From Stutzerimonas kunmingensis (lineage in GTDB: Bacteria; Pseudomonadota; Gammaproteobacteria; Pseudomonadales; Pseudomonadaceae), in NCBI RefSeq assembly GCF_021432085.1, contig NZ_CP090366.1, positions 4,526,001 through 4,590,000 of the forward strand: 64,000 nucleotides of DNA, written 5' to 3'. The position numbers were made by a program, and so were the translations under genes. The notes beneath the pieces are model-generated. The model did no database searches. It was not told where the DNA came from and was given only the letters and a program-made list of their open reading frames with translations. Positions 49,139 through 58,219 of the stretch are shown here, piece by piece. Positions within the stretch are counted from its first letter, which is position 1, and the number at the start of each line of letters is the position of its first letter.

Positions 49139-51244
49139 TCATTGCCCGGCCTGCCATTCGGTGAAGGTGCGGCCTTCGGCGGCCAGTTTTTCCAGCAGTG
49201 GCGCCGGCTTCCACCAGTCGCCGCAACGTGCGTGCAGTTCCTTGACCCGCGCCAGCACGGTGTCCAGGCCAACGCGGTCGGCATAGAACATCGGCCCGCC
49301 GCGGAACGCCGGGAAGCCGTAGCCGTTGAGGTAGATGACGTCGATATCACTGGAGCGCTGGGCAATGCCCTCTTCAAGGATCTTCGCGCCCTCGTTGACC
49401 AGCGCGAAGATGCAGCGCTCGACGATGTACTGCTCGTCCAGCGCCTTTCGCTCGATGCCTTTCTCCTGCGACGCTGCCTCCAGCATAGGCGCGAGGTCGG
49501 GGTTTTCCTGCGGGGTGCGGTTGCCCGGCTCGTAGCGGTAATAGCCGGCGCCGGTCTTCTGCCCGAGCATGCCAGCGGCGCAGAGCTTGTCGGAGACGGT
49601 GGGGAAATCCAGGTGCGCCGGCAGCGTCGCGCGCTGGCGCTTGCGGATCGCCTGGCCGATGTCCAGGCCCGACAGATCGCGCATGGCGAACGGCCCCATG
49701 GCCATGCCGAAATTGCGCAGCGCGCCATCGACCTGTCCTGGCGTGGCGCCTTCCTCCAGCAAGAACTCCGCCTCACGGCCGTACTGGAAGACCATGCGGT
49801 TGCCGACAAAGCCGTCACACACGCCCACTACCACCGAGACCTTCTTCAGCTGTTTGCCGATAGCCATGGCGGTGGCCAGCACTTCATTGCTGGTCTTCTC
49901 GCCGCGCACCACTTCCAGCAGGCGCATGACGTTGGCCGGGCTGAAGAAATGCAGGCCGACCACGTCCTCGGGGCGCTTGGTGAAGGCGGCGATGGCATCC
50001 AGATCCAGCGATGAAGTATTCGAAGCGAGAACCGCGCCGGGCTTGCAGACGGCATCCAGCTGTTCGAACACCTGCTGCTTGACGCCCATTTCCTCGAACA
50101 CCGCCTCGACCACCACATCGGCATCGGCCAGCGCGGCGTACTCGGTGACGCCTTCGACCAGCGCGAGGCGCTTCTCCATCGCCTCCTCGGTCAGGCTGCC
50201 GCGCTTGACGCTGGCTGCATAGGTATCCCGGGCACGCTGCAAACCGCGCTGCAGGGCTTCACTATTGATTTCGAGGAGCTTCACCGGAACCCCAGCATTG
50301 GCGAAGCTCAGCGCGATGCCGACACCCATGGTGCCGCCACCGATCACCGCGGCGGTCTTGATCGTGCGCGGTTTCACGTCGGATGGCAGATCATTGATCT
50401 TGCCAGCCTGGCGTTCTGAGAAGAATGAATGGACCAAGGCACCACGCTGCGGCGAGTTCAGGCACTCGGCGAAGAGTTCGCGCTCACGCTTGAGGCCCTC
50501 GGTCAGCGGCAGCTGTGTCGCGGCTTCAACCGCCGCAATGCAGCGCAGCGGCGAGAACAGTCCGGGCATGCGCTTGGCGACTTCTGCGTGCTTGGCGCGG
50601 ATCAGCGCCTCGTTGTCGACCCCTTCGAGGCCATGGGTCTGTTCACCCGTGCGGTGCGGGCCGCGGCCTTCGTCTACCAGCCGACGCGCATAAGCCAGGC
50701 CGGCCTCGCGCAGATCACCCTCGAACAGATCGTCGACGATGTGGTGCTCGACCGCCTCCGTCACACCGATGGGTGAGCCACTGACAATCATGTCCAGCGC
50801 CTTCTCAACCCCTGCCAGACGCGGCAAGCGCTGGGTACCACCGGCACCGGGTAACAGACCCAGCTTCACTTCGGGCAGGCCGACCTTGGCGTCCTTGCGG
50901 GCGATCCGGTAATGACAGCCCAGCGCGACTTCCAGCCCCCCACCGAGCGCGGTGCCATGAATGACGGCGACGCTCGGCTTGCTGCAGCCTTCGATAGCTT
51001 CGATCACCTCCGGCAGGCTCGGCGCTTGCGGCGGCTTGCCGAATTCCTTGATGTCAGCGCCGGCAATAAAGGTAGTGCCCTCGCAGACCAGCGCCACGGC
51101 ACGGAGCTGCTGGTCCGCTTCGGCCTGCTGAAAGGCCTTCAGCAGGCCTTCACGCACTGCCTGGCCAAGGGCGTTAACCGGTGGGTTGTTGACCGTGATC
51201 AGCGCGATCTCGCCCTGAATTTCGAGCCGTACGACGTCTGTCAT
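49139..51244 (-). CDS. Bifunctional enoyl-CoA hydratase / 3-hydroxyacyl-CoA dehydrogenase
   Basis: Does the hydration and NAD-dependent oxidation steps of beta-oxidation. The 701-residue product has an N-terminal crotonase domain ([20 protein letters not shown], then [20 protein letters not shown]), a Rossmann domain ([20 protein letters not shown]), the dehydrogenase motif [18 protein letters not shown], and two C-terminal helical domains. The fusion resembles peroxisomal-type multifunctional enzymes rather than the FadB of the FadBA complex, and no thiolase follows it. It is first in an operon with two acyl-CoA dehydrogenases. Confidence 0.93.
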   Translation of the reverse strand: MTDVVRLEIQGEIALITVNNPPVNALGQAVREGLLKAFQQAEADQQLRAVALVCEGTTFIAGADIKEFGKPPQAPSLPEVIEAIEGCSKPSVAVIHGTALGGGLEVALGCHYRIARKDAKVGLPEVKLGLLPGAGGTQRLPRLAGVEKALDMIVSGSPIGVTEAVEHHIVDDLFEGDLREAGLAYARRLVDEGRGPHRTGEQTHGLEGVDNEALIRAKHAEVAKRMPGLFSPLRCIAAVEAATQLPLTEGLKRERELFAECLNSPQRGALVHSFFSERQAGKINDLPSDVKPRTIKTAAVIGGGTMGVGIALSFANAGVPVKLLEINSEALQRGLQRARDTYAASVKRGSLTEEAMEKRLALVEGVTEYAALADADVVVEAVFEEMGVKQQVFEQLDAVCKPGAVLASNTSSLDLDAIAAFTKRPEDVVGLHFFSPANVMRLLEVVRGEKTSNEVLATAMAIGKQLKKVSVVVGVCDGFVGNRMVFQYGREAEFLLEEGATPGQVDGALRNFGMAMGPFAMRDLSGLDIGQAIRKRQRATLPAHLDFPTVSDKLCAAGMLGQKTGAGYYRYEPGNRTPQENPDLAPMLEAASQEKGIERKALDEQYIVERCIFALVNEGAKILEEGIAQRSSDIDVIYLNGYGFPAFRGGPMFYADRVGLDTVLARVKELHARCGDWWKPAPLLEKLAAEGRTFTEWQAGQ

Positions 51245-51478
51245 GACTGGCCTCCGCTGTGTGAAAAGCTAATTGGAATTGTAATTTCACGGAATCATGT
51301 TTCGCACAGCAGAATAAAGGAGTCACGTTACGCATGTCGATAGGCCGGCATTGCCCAGCAATCAGGCGGGGCAAAGGCGCGTAATGCGCGTCAGCGCTTG
51401 ATATTGCCGGCAGCCGGACCGGCGTCGGACAGCACTATCAGTCAGAGGAATGTCGCCGCCAAAGTGGGCGCGGCGGTT

Positions 51479-52711
51479 TCAGCCGGAAACGGCATGCCGC
51501 GGGGCGCGAGCGAGCAGGTCGGGGTCGATACGCAGCAAACGCACCGTCCGCTCGCCGGAAAGGGAGGCGGGCTCGCCGCCTTCCGGCAGATCGATCAGCA
51601 GCCGCGTCAGGTTGAGCACCAGCGCTTCGCGGCTGAGTGCGCCGGCGCCCAGGGCGTAGTAGGCCGCGATCACCTGGCGCAACTCCAGCGGCAGCGCCCA
51701 TTGCGCGCGCAACGCCGAGCCAAAGCCTGCGGCCCGTTCCCGCAGGCAGCGCTGAAGACTCGACTCATCCAGCTCGCCGCCACTGTCGAGCCAGTCCTGC
51801 AGGCTGCGTAAAAGCGCCAGTTCACCGATGTTCCTCAGCAGGCCGGCGCTGAAGCAGAGCTCTCTGTCCAGCTTCAGCTGCCGCGCCAACCAGCTGGCCA
51901 GGCGTGCGGTGCGCAGCGCCTGCGCGCCAAGCTGCGCACCCAGTTCGGCCAGACGTGGCTCGATCAGCCGGGCGTTGTGCTGCAGCGCCAGCTCGGTCAC
52001 CAGCTGGAGACTGCGCGCAGCGCCGAGTCGGCGCTGTGCCTCGCCCAGGCTGAGGCATGGTGCGGCCTGTTGCGTACCGCTGCTGGCGACGCTGATCAGC
52101 CGCGCGGTCACCTGCGGGTCGCGGGCCAACAGCTCTTCGAGCTCGGCGAAATCCTGATCACCGCTCTGCAGACGCTGCAGTGCCACCAGCACCCCCTCCT
52201 GCAGCGGCGCGCCGCGGTTATGCGGGCGCATGCGCTCGAGAAAACCGTCCACGCTGTCTGTCGATGCGGGCGTCGTTATCCCTGCACGACCGGCCGAACG
52301 CGGCAACAGTTTGTCCAGGCGCTGGCGCAGGTCGTCGAGATCATAGGGTTTGCCCAGGTAGGCGGCGGGTGCCAGCGGCAGCACGGTGCGTACGCTGGCG
52401 GTATCGGTGCGCGCGCTGATCAGCACGCAGGGCAGGCGCTGGGTCGGACCGTGGCGACGCAGTTCGCGCAGCAGTTGGCGGCCATCAAGGCCATCCAGCT
52501 CACCATCGACAATCAACAGGCTGGGCACCTGACGCTTGCACAGTTCCAGCGCGGCATGCCCATCGGCCGCTGGCTGCACGCGCATACCGGGGCGCAGTTC
52601 GCGCACCAGCTGACAAAGCTGATCCGCGCGCCAGGGCTCGTTGTAGGCAACCAGAACGAATGAAACTTGGGCGGAGATGCTCACTGCACTGCTCGCTGGA
52701 GATGTCACCAC
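51479..52711 (-). CDS. Response-regulator receiver plus HDOD domain protein
   Basis: A 410-residue signalling protein starting at GTG 52711 (tandem GTG GTG; a GTG further in is also possible). Residues 15-140 are a receiver domain with LLIVDGELDGLDG (phospho-acceptor Asp) and the conserved Lys in AYLGKP. Residues about 170-380 are an HDOD domain (LLARDPQVTARLISVASSGT, GLLRNIGELALL). Receiver-HDOD proteins act as output or scaffold parts of phosphorelays, and I see no partner kinase nearby. It is the second HDOD protein in the window. It is separate from the fad-like operon, which lies 234 bases downstream. Confidence 0.88.
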   Translation of the reverse strand: MVTSPASSAVSISAQVSFVLVAYNEPWRADQLCQLVRELRPGMRVQPAADGHAALELCKRQVPSLLIVDGELDGLDGRQLLRELRRHGPTQRLPCVLISARTDTASVRTVLPLAPAAYLGKPYDLDDLRQRLDKLLPRSAGRAGITTPASTDSVDGFLERMRPHNRGAPLQEGVLVALQRLQSGDQDFAELEELLARDPQVTARLISVASSGTQQAAPCLSLGEAQRRLGAARSLQLVTELALQHNARLIEPRLAELGAQLGAQALRTARLASWLARQLKLDRELCFSAGLLRNIGELALLRSLQDWLDSGGELDESSLQRCLRERAAGFGSALRAQWALPLELRQVIAAYYALGAGALSREALVLNLTRLLIDLPEGGEPASLSGERTVRLLRIDPDLLARAPRHAVSG

Positions 52712-52839
52712 AGCCTAGCGACGGTGTAGGTAGATGGCGAAAGATCCTTGAGAGGGATCGCGCCAGTGGGGGCGCGATTCTGCACGGACCTATAGCAAAC
52801 AGCCAGCCTCGGCCCCTGAGGCCAGCTGTCGCAGGTGGC

Positions 52840-54288
52840 TCAGATGCCCATGCAGAGATACTTGATCTCCAGGTAATCCTCGATGCCGTACTTCGAGCCC
52901 TCGCGGCCGAGACCGGAGGACTTCACGCCGCCGAACGGCGCCACTTCGGTAGAGATCAGTCCGGTATTGATGCCGACCATGCCGTACTCCAGCGCCTCGG
53001 CGACGCGGAACACCCGGCCCAGATCGCGCGCGTAGAAGTAGGAGGCCAGGCCGAACTCGGTGTCGTTGGCCTTGGCGATCGCATCGGCCTCGTCCTTGAA
53101 GCGGAACAGCGGCGCCAACGGGCCGAAGGTCTCTTCCTTGGCCACCTTGGCGCTGTCCGGCACGTCGACCAGCACGGTCGGCTCGAAATAGCTGCCGCCA
53201 AGCGCATGGGCCTGGCCGCCCGCCACCAGTCGCGCGCCCTGGGCGACGGCATCCTCGATATGCTCGCGGACTTTGGCGGCAGCGCGATCGTCGATCAGCG
53301 GGCCGAGATCCGTGCCCTCCTCCAGGCCATTACCGACCCGCAGCCTGGCCACCGCCGCCTGAAACTTCTCGGCGAAGGCGTCATACACGCCATCCTGCAC
53401 ATAGATGCGATTGACGCAGACACAGGTCTGCCCGGCATTGCGGTACTTGGACTGCACGGCACCCTTCACCGCCTCGTCCAGATCGGCGTCGTCGAAGACG
53501 ATGAACGGCGCATTGCCACCGAGCTCCAGCGAGACCTTCTTGATCCCCGGCGCGCACTGCTCCATCAGCTTGGCACCCACTTCGGTGGAGCCGGTGAACG
53601 AAATCTTGCGGACCTTGGGGTTGGCGGTCAGCTCGTTGCCGATGTCGCCGGCCGAGCCGGTCACGACGCTGAGCACGCCCTTGGGAATCCCGGCGCGTTC
53701 GGCCAGCTCGACCATCGCCAGTGCCGAGAACGGCGTCTGCGAAGCGGGTTTGATCACCATGGTGCAGCCAGCTGCGAGTGCCGGGCCGGCCTTGCGGGTG
53801 ATCATCGCTGCCGGGAAATTCCACGGGGTGATCGCCGCGGTCACGCCGATCGGCTGCTTGATGACGATGATGCGTTTGTCTTTCTGATGGCCGGGAATGG
53901 TATCGCCGTAGATGCGCTTGGCTTCCTCGGCGAACCACTCGATGAAGGAGGCGGCGTAGGCGATCTCGCCCTTGGCCTCGGCCAGCGGCTTGCCCTGCTC
54001 CAGGGTCATCAGGCGGCCAAGGTCGTCCTGGTTCTCCATCAAAAGCTCGAACCAGCGGCGCAGCTTCTGCGAACGCTCCTTGGCGGTCAGATCACGCCAG
54101 GCCGGCAACGCACGCTCGGCGGCATCGACGGCGCGACGGGTTTCCGCGGCGCCCATCTTCGGCACCGTGCCAAGCGTTTCGCCGGTGGCCGGGTTGTTCA
54201 CGCTGATGGTCTGGCCGCTGTCGGCATCGACCCAGGCGCCATCGATATAGGCCTGCTGACGGAACAGAGCGGTGTCTTTGAGTTGCAT
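52840..54288 (-). CDS. gabD: NADP-dependent succinate-semialdehyde dehydrogenase
   Basis: Oxidises succinate semialdehyde to succinate in GABA catabolism. The 482-residue product from ATG 54288 has VSLELGGNAPFIVFDDADLD with the base Glu, NAGQTCVCVNR with the catalytic Cys, and TPWNFPAAMITRKAGPALAA. Length and motifs match GabD of E. coli and Pseudomonas. Unusually the aminotransferase gene gabT is not next to it; it stands alone. The frame is open upstream to 54498, but the start at 54288 has GGAG before it and the conserved N-terminus. Confidence 0.94.
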   Translation of the reverse strand: MQLKDTALFRQQAYIDGAWVDADSGQTISVNNPATGETLGTVPKMGAAETRRAVDAAERALPAWRDLTAKERSQKLRRWFELLMENQDDLGRLMTLEQGKPLAEAKGEIAYAASFIEWFAEEAKRIYGDTIPGHQKDKRIIVIKQPIGVTAAITPWNFPAAMITRKAGPALAAGCTMVIKPASQTPFSALAMVELAERAGIPKGVLSVVTGSAGDIGNELTANPKVRKISFTGSTEVGAKLMEQCAPGIKKVSLELGGNAPFIVFDDADLDEAVKGAVQSKYRNAGQTCVCVNRIYVQDGVYDAFAEKFQAAVARLRVGNGLEEGTDLGPLIDDRAAAKVREHIEDAVAQGARLVAGGQAHALGGSYFEPTVLVDVPDSAKVAKEETFGPLAPLFRFKDEADAIAKANDTEFGLASYFYARDLGRVFRVAEALEYGMVGINTGLISTEVAPFGGVKSSGLGREGSKYGIEDYLEIKYLCMGI

Positions 54289-54589
54289 GGCAGTCTCCTC
54301 GGGCATCGTAGCGGCAGGCCCGCTGCGGAAAGTTTGGCTGATACGACGATCATCTGAACCGTCCTTCGCCGCCCGGTTCCTGTCGCCGCATTGCACTGCG
54401 AACGGCCATGCTAGGACCGCAGCCACTGGCCCGGCAAGCTCATGACGCATGACGTTGTCGCGCCATTGACCAGCCTGATACATCGCACGGCCTGTCACGA
54501 CTTGTTACCCAAACCCTACTACTGGCCGGGGTATAGTTGCGCGCGAGCGGCCTCGGCCGCCGATAACCAAGGATCGATAAGGAGTTACC
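54289..54589. other. Intergenic region between gabD and cytochrome c' gene
   Basis: These 301 bases between two divergent genes hold no gene. A TATAGT -10-like box is at 54532-54537 upstream of the cytochrome gene, but no -35 element at the right distance, so an activator may be needed. AAGGAG at 54579-54584 is the cytochrome ribosome-binding site. Confidence 0.5.
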
Positions 54590-55054
54590 GTGAAATCATT
54601 GATGACAGGCGCCGTGGCCGCCGCCCTGCTGGCCAGCACTGCCGTCCAGGCGCAGATGAAGCCGGAAGAGATGGTCGAAACCCGCCAGGCCGGCTACCAG
54701 TTCATGTCCTGGAACATGGGCAAGATCAAGGCCCAGGTGGTCGACGGTAAGGAGCCCTACGACCAGGCCAAGGTCGCCGCCGCCGCCAATGCCATCGCCG
54801 CCATCGCCAATTCCGGCATGGGCAGCCTGTACAGCCCGGATACCACCACCGAGCAACTGGGCAAGGCCACCCGCCTGAAGCCTGAGTTCTTCCAGAACCT
54901 CGACGAAGCCGGGCAGATCGGCCGCAAGTTCACCGCCGCCGCCAACCAGCTCGCCAAGGTTGCAGCGGAAGGTGATCAGGCCGCCATTAAGAAAGCCTTT
55001 GGCGATGTCGGCGGCAGCTGCAAGTCCTGCCACGACAAGTTCCGCGCCGACTGA
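54590..55054 (+). CDS. cycP: Cytochrome c'
   Basis: Periplasmic four-helix-bundle haem protein of the cytochrome c' family, thought to bind NO and protect denitrifiers. The 154-residue product starts at GTG 54590 with AAGGAG before it, has a signal peptide (MKSLMTGAVAAALLASTAVQA), and carries the single haem site CKSCH near the C-terminus (SCKSCHDKFRAD). The haem attachment position and length are standard. It converges on a cytochrome b gene across 37 bases, which may be an electron partner. Confidence 0.95.
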   Translation: MKSLMTGAVAAALLASTAVQAQMKPEEMVETRQAGYQFMSWNMGKIKAQVVDGKEPYDQAKVAAAANAIAAIANSGMGSLYSPDTTTEQLGKATRLKPEFFQNLDEAGQIGRKFTAAANQLAKVAAEGDQAAIKKAFGDVGGSCKSCHDKFRAD

Positions 55055-55091
55055 CCCGGCGCAGCCAGCCGATACCTGCCAGTCGGCTGGC

Positions 55092-55787
55092 TTACCAGTC
55101 CAGGCTCGGTGCGACCGCGGCGGGTTCCGGCTCCAGCCAATCCCCTACCGCTTGCACACCCCATACGCAGGCCGCACCCAGCGCAATCGCCAGCACCGCC
55201 GCAAACAGCGAACCACCGCGGGCATCCTGCTGGGTCGGGTGCTCGCGCTGCGTTCTTCCTGCAATCATCGCGCGCACCAGCGGACGGCGCATCACCAGCG
55301 TGTAATAGATGATGGCCCCGATGTGCATGCCGATCAGCACCAGCAGCAGCCACTTTGCCTGCCGATGCAGGCCGCTCAGCGCGCTGCCGGTTTCGCTGCT
55401 GACCAACGCATAAAGCGGGCCCTGGAAGGCAATGTCATCGGTTGCCATCAAGCCGCTGGTCACCTGAAAGCTCACCAGCAGCAGCATGGCCAGCACCGAA
55501 AAAGCACCGAGCGGGTTGTGCCCGGCCTCGCGCCAGTTGCCCTGCAAATAGTCCTTCACACCGACGGTTGCCGCGAAGATCCGCGACCAGCGTGCGTAGG
55601 TCGACCCGACGAAGCCCCACACCAGACGAAATACCAGCAGCCCCAGCACCAGCAGACCGAGCCGGCCATGCCAGGGCATCAGATTGCCGCCCACCCAGCC
55701 GGTGACGACGGCCGCGATCACCGTCCCGGCGAACAACCAGTGAAACAGCCGCAGCGGCGCATCCCAGAGTTTGATATGGCCCGACAT
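55092..55787 (-). CDS. Cytochrome b561-type membrane protein
   Basis: A di-haem cytochrome b of the Ni-Fe hydrogenase/b561 superfamily, 231 residues from ATG 55787. It has four main membrane segments, with likely haem His in [32 protein letters not shown] and [10 protein letters not shown]. The inner ATG at 55787 ([17 protein letters not shown]) is preferred to the one at 55793 because GAGG lies at a proper distance. It probably passes electrons between quinone and a periplasmic c-type protein, and the facing cytochrome c' gene supports that. Confidence 0.88.
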   Translation of the reverse strand: MSGHIKLWDAPLRLFHWLFAGTVIAAVVTGWVGGNLMPWHGRLGLLVLGLLVFRLVWGFVGSTYARWSRIFAATVGVKDYLQGNWREAGHNPLGAFSVLAMLLLVSFQVTSGLMATDDIAFQGPLYALVSSETGSALSGLHRQAKWLLLVLIGMHIGAIIYYTLVMRRPLVRAMIAGRTQREHPTQQDARGGSLFAAVLAIALGAACVWGVQAVGDWLEPEPAAVAPSLDW

Positions 55788-55955
55788 CTCCATCCCCTCG
55801 CCATTCGAACAACCACGACCCCCGGCCGCGACACGCAAGGGTACCAGCCGGACCAGCCTCGGGCAGCTGCGAAAAAACCGCACCTGGACCGTATCCGTCC
55901 GGCCGCACCAGCATGGACGCCCGTCAACGACATGCGTATGATTGCGCCCCGCAAC

Positions 55956-56032
55956 GCATCCGTAGCTCAGCTGGATAGAGTACTGCCCTCCGAAGGCAGG
56001 GGTCGTGGGTTCGAATCCCGCCGGATGCGCCA
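55956..56032 (+). tRNA. tRNA-Arg (anticodon CCG)
   Basis: A 77-base cloverleaf: acceptor stem GCATCCG paired with CGGATGC, D loop AGCTCAGCTGGATAGAG, anticodon stem CTGCC/GGCAG with loop CTCCGAA (anticodon CCG, 55990-55992), T loop GGTTCGAATCC, discriminator G and an encoded CCA at 56030-56032. It reads the CGG codon. It lies 347 bases before the first T6SS gene. Confidence 0.97.
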
Positions 56033-56042
56033 TATAGATAGT

Positions 56043-56065
56043 CGTTTCGAGTCCCGCTCGAAACG
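56043..56065 (+). repeat. Short hairpin after tRNA-Arg
   Basis: CGTTTCGAG and CTCGAAACG form a perfect 9-bp stem with a 5-base loop, 10 bases after the tRNA. It could mark a tRNA 3'-processing or pausing site, or an extra terminator arm. Confidence 0.5.
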
Positions 56066-56068
56066 CTC

Positions 56069-56102
56069 CGACAAAGCCCGCTCACTGCGGGCTTTGTCGT
56101 TT
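56069..56102 (+). terminator. Intrinsic terminator of tRNA-Arg
   Basis: A perfect 13-bp stem (56069-56081 with 56087-56099), loop TCACT, then TTT. Strong rho-independent structure. Confidence 0.88.
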
Positions 56103-56378
56103 CTGCGCACCATCTTCAGACCGTTGCCCTTGATCGGCCAAAAGCCAACACAGGCAAGTGCAGGCCGCCCTGCCTGCATCGGGATGCTGATGCAAGGGAA
56201 ACCTGCCATGCGGCGCCATCGGCCTGCGCCAACCTGACCTCACGCTCGTTTTAGACGCATCCAACGGGTGTTCTGTGAACCCGATCACCGAGCCTGCAGG
56301 ACAACTGAACTTCAATGCGCCGACCAGGTCGCGCCATGCGCACCTTGCCCCCACACACGACTTCAAGGAGGAAATCGC

Positions 56379-56513
56379 GTGCCCGTGCGCTATTACGCCC
56401 TCGTTTCGCTCTTCGCCGCGGCCCTGCTCACCGGCTGCACCGGCAACTACAAATTCAACGATGACCAATATCGTCCGCTGGGCGACCCGCAGGCTTTGAA
56501 TCGCGGCCAGTGA
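56379..56513 (+). CDS. Small T6SS-associated lipoprotein
   Basis: A 44-residue protein starting at GTG 56379, with AAGGAGG 7 bases upstream. The product is MPVRYYALVSLFAAALLTGC followed by TGNYKFNDDQYRPLGDPQALNRGQ: a lipoprotein signal with a lipobox ending LLTGC, then a 25-residue polar tail. Its stop overlaps an alternative upstream frame of tagH. I do not know its name; small lipoproteins occur at the head of some Pseudomonas T6SS clusters. It should be the first gene of the core T6SS operon. Confidence 0.72.
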   Translation: MPVRYYALVSLFAAALLTGCTGNYKFNDDQYRPLGDPQALNRGQ

Positions 56514-56533
56514 CCGCAAGGAGCGACACGACC

Positions 56534-57730
56534 ATGGAACTGGTCTTCGATATGGTGGGTGCCCAGCAATTCGTGCCCGGGCTGCTGACCACCAAAACCT
56601 TCAAGCAGGCCGGCGGCGTGATCGGCCGGGCCGAAGGTTGCGACTGGGTGATCCCCGATCGCAAGCGTGTACTTTCCGGGCGCCACGCGGTGGTCAGCTA
56701 TCGCGACGGCGCGTTCTTTCTCACTGACACCAGCAGCAACGGCATCCAGCTCAAGGACAGTGGCGCCAGCCTGGTCAAGGGCCAGCCGCAGCGCATCGAG
56801 CATGGCAGCGTCTACTGCCTGGGCGACTTCGAGATCCGCGCCCGGCTGATTCAGGACCCGGCGCTGTTCGAAGGCGACATCGGCCGCCCGCAGCCGGCCG
56901 GCAGCATCATCCCCGACGACGCTTTTCTCGACCTCGATCCGCTGGTTGCCATGGATCAGCAGGAGCGCGTCTATGCCGAGGTAGACGACCTCGACCTCGC
57001 CCTGGTAGCGCCACAGCGCCAGGCGCAGCAGCGCGACTACGCGCGCATCGACATGGAAAGCCTGCCGTTGCCGGAGCTGGTCATGCCTCAGGCAGCGCCG
57101 GAAGCCAAGCGCGAAGCCGAGCCCGAACGACAGCCGCAGGGATTCTGGGCGCGTTTCGGCGAGGCGCTGGGCATCGATCTTGACGATCTCGATGAGGACC
57201 AGCGCCAGGCCCTGGCACTGACTGCCGCTCGCCTGCTCAAGCAGAGCGTCGGCGGCCTGCAGCAGAGCCTACGCACCCGCAGCGAGCTGAAGAACGAGTT
57301 GCGCCTGGCGTTGACCACTGTGCAGAGCGCCGGCAACAACCCACTCAAGCACAGTGCCGATACGGGTGAGGCCGTGAGCGCCCTGCTGCGCGGTGGCAAG
57401 CCCGGCCAGCTCTCGGCCGAACAGGCCATCGGACGCGCCTTCCGCGACCTGCAGGCGCATCAGGTGGCACTGCTGGCGGCCAGCCGCGCCGCCGTTCACG
57501 CCATGTTCGAACAGCTGGCGCCGGAGCAGCTGGCACTGCGTTTCGAACGCGAGGGCCGCAAGCCGCTGATCGCCACCGCCGGCAGTCGCTGGCGCGCCTA
57601 CCGCCGGTTGCATCACAGCCTCGGCCAGGACGCCGACTGGAGCGAACGGCTGTTCGCCCGCGACTTCGCCAAGACCTATGAGGAGCAGGTGCGCCTGATC
57701 GCCACGCTCGATTCAACCCATCAAGGATGA
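56534..57730 (+). CDS. tagH: T6SS-associated FHA-domain protein TagH
   Basis: Forkhead-associated protein (Fha/TagH) used in T6SS assembly control, often a target of the kinase PpkA. The 398-residue product from ATG 56534 has an FHA domain at about 25-100 (VIGRAEGCDWVIPDRKRVLS, GRHAVV, TSSNGIQLKD), a Pro/acidic linker and the conserved C-terminal T6SS FHA domain (from about 200, FWARFGEALGIDLDDLDEDQ). The start at 56534 has AAGGAG; the GTG at 56510 has none. A tagH at the cluster head suggests post-translational control of this T6SS, with kinase and phosphatase genes likely beyond the window. Confidence 0.93.
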   Translation: MELVFDMVGAQQFVPGLLTTKTFKQAGGVIGRAEGCDWVIPDRKRVLSGRHAVVSYRDGAFFLTDTSSNGIQLKDSGASLVKGQPQRIEHGSVYCLGDFEIRARLIQDPALFEGDIGRPQPAGSIIPDDAFLDLDPLVAMDQQERVYAEVDDLDLALVAPQRQAQQRDYARIDMESLPLPELVMPQAAPEAKREAEPERQPQGFWARFGEALGIDLDDLDEDQRQALALTAARLLKQSVGGLQQSLRTRSELKNELRLALTTVQSAGNNPLKHSADTGEAVSALLRGGKPGQLSAEQAIGRAFRDLQAHQVALLAASRAAVHAMFEQLAPEQLALRFEREGRKPLIATAGSRWRAYRRLHHSLGQDADWSERLFARDFAKTYEEQVRLIATLDSTHQG

Positions 57731-57734
57731 TCCC

Positions 57735-58217
57735 ATGCCTCGTCGCATCACCCTGGCCATGCTGGCCTCGCTGCTCGTGCTGGGCGGCTGCTCGGCGCTG
57801 TCGCCGTACTCCAAGCTGACCAAGCTCGACCTCGAACTGCACGGCAGCGACCATCTCAATCCCGACCTCAACGGCCGGCCGTCGCCGATCGTGCTGCGCC
57901 TGCTGGAGCTCAAGCATCCGGTGGCGTTCGAAAACGGCGACTTCTTCGCCCTCTACCAGCGGCCCAAGGAAGCCCTGGCGCCAGACCTGGTGACCTCCGA
58001 GGAACTGGAACTGCGTCCCGGCGAAAGCCGCGAGCTGAAGCTATCGGTGCAGGAGGGCAGCCGCTATGTCGGCGTGCTGGCCGCCTACCGCGACCTGCCG
58101 GAAGCCAGCTGGCGCTACGTCATCGCCGTGCCGCCGCAAGAGCGCACCCGTGTCGCCCTAAGCCTGGATGAGCGCGGCATCGCGCTGTTCGACCCGCTCG
58201 CCGAAGAAGGAAAATAA
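57735..58217 (+). CDS. tssJ: T6SS outer-membrane lipoprotein TssJ
   Basis: Outer-membrane lipoprotein that anchors the T6SS trans-envelope complex by binding TssM. The 160-residue product has a lipobox (LASLLVLGGCSAL, lipidated Cys) and the transthyretin-like TssJ domain (LTKLDLELHGSDHLNPDLNG, IVLRLLELK). It is 4 bases after tagH and 2 bases before tssK, clearly in one operon. Confidence 0.96.
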   Translation: MPRRITLAMLASLLVLGGCSALSPYSKLTKLDLELHGSDHLNPDLNGRPSPIVLRLLELKHPVAFENGDFFALYQRPKEALAPDLVTSEELELRPGESRELKLSVQEGSRYVGVLAAYRDLPEASWRYVIAVPPQERTRVALSLDERGIALFDPLAEEGK

Positions 58218-58219
58218 GC

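Noticed and set aside
55793..56033. N-terminal extension of the cytochrome b gene into the tRNA
   Set aside because: The extension is antisense to the tRNA and lacks similarity; the start at 55787 gives a normal family N-terminus.
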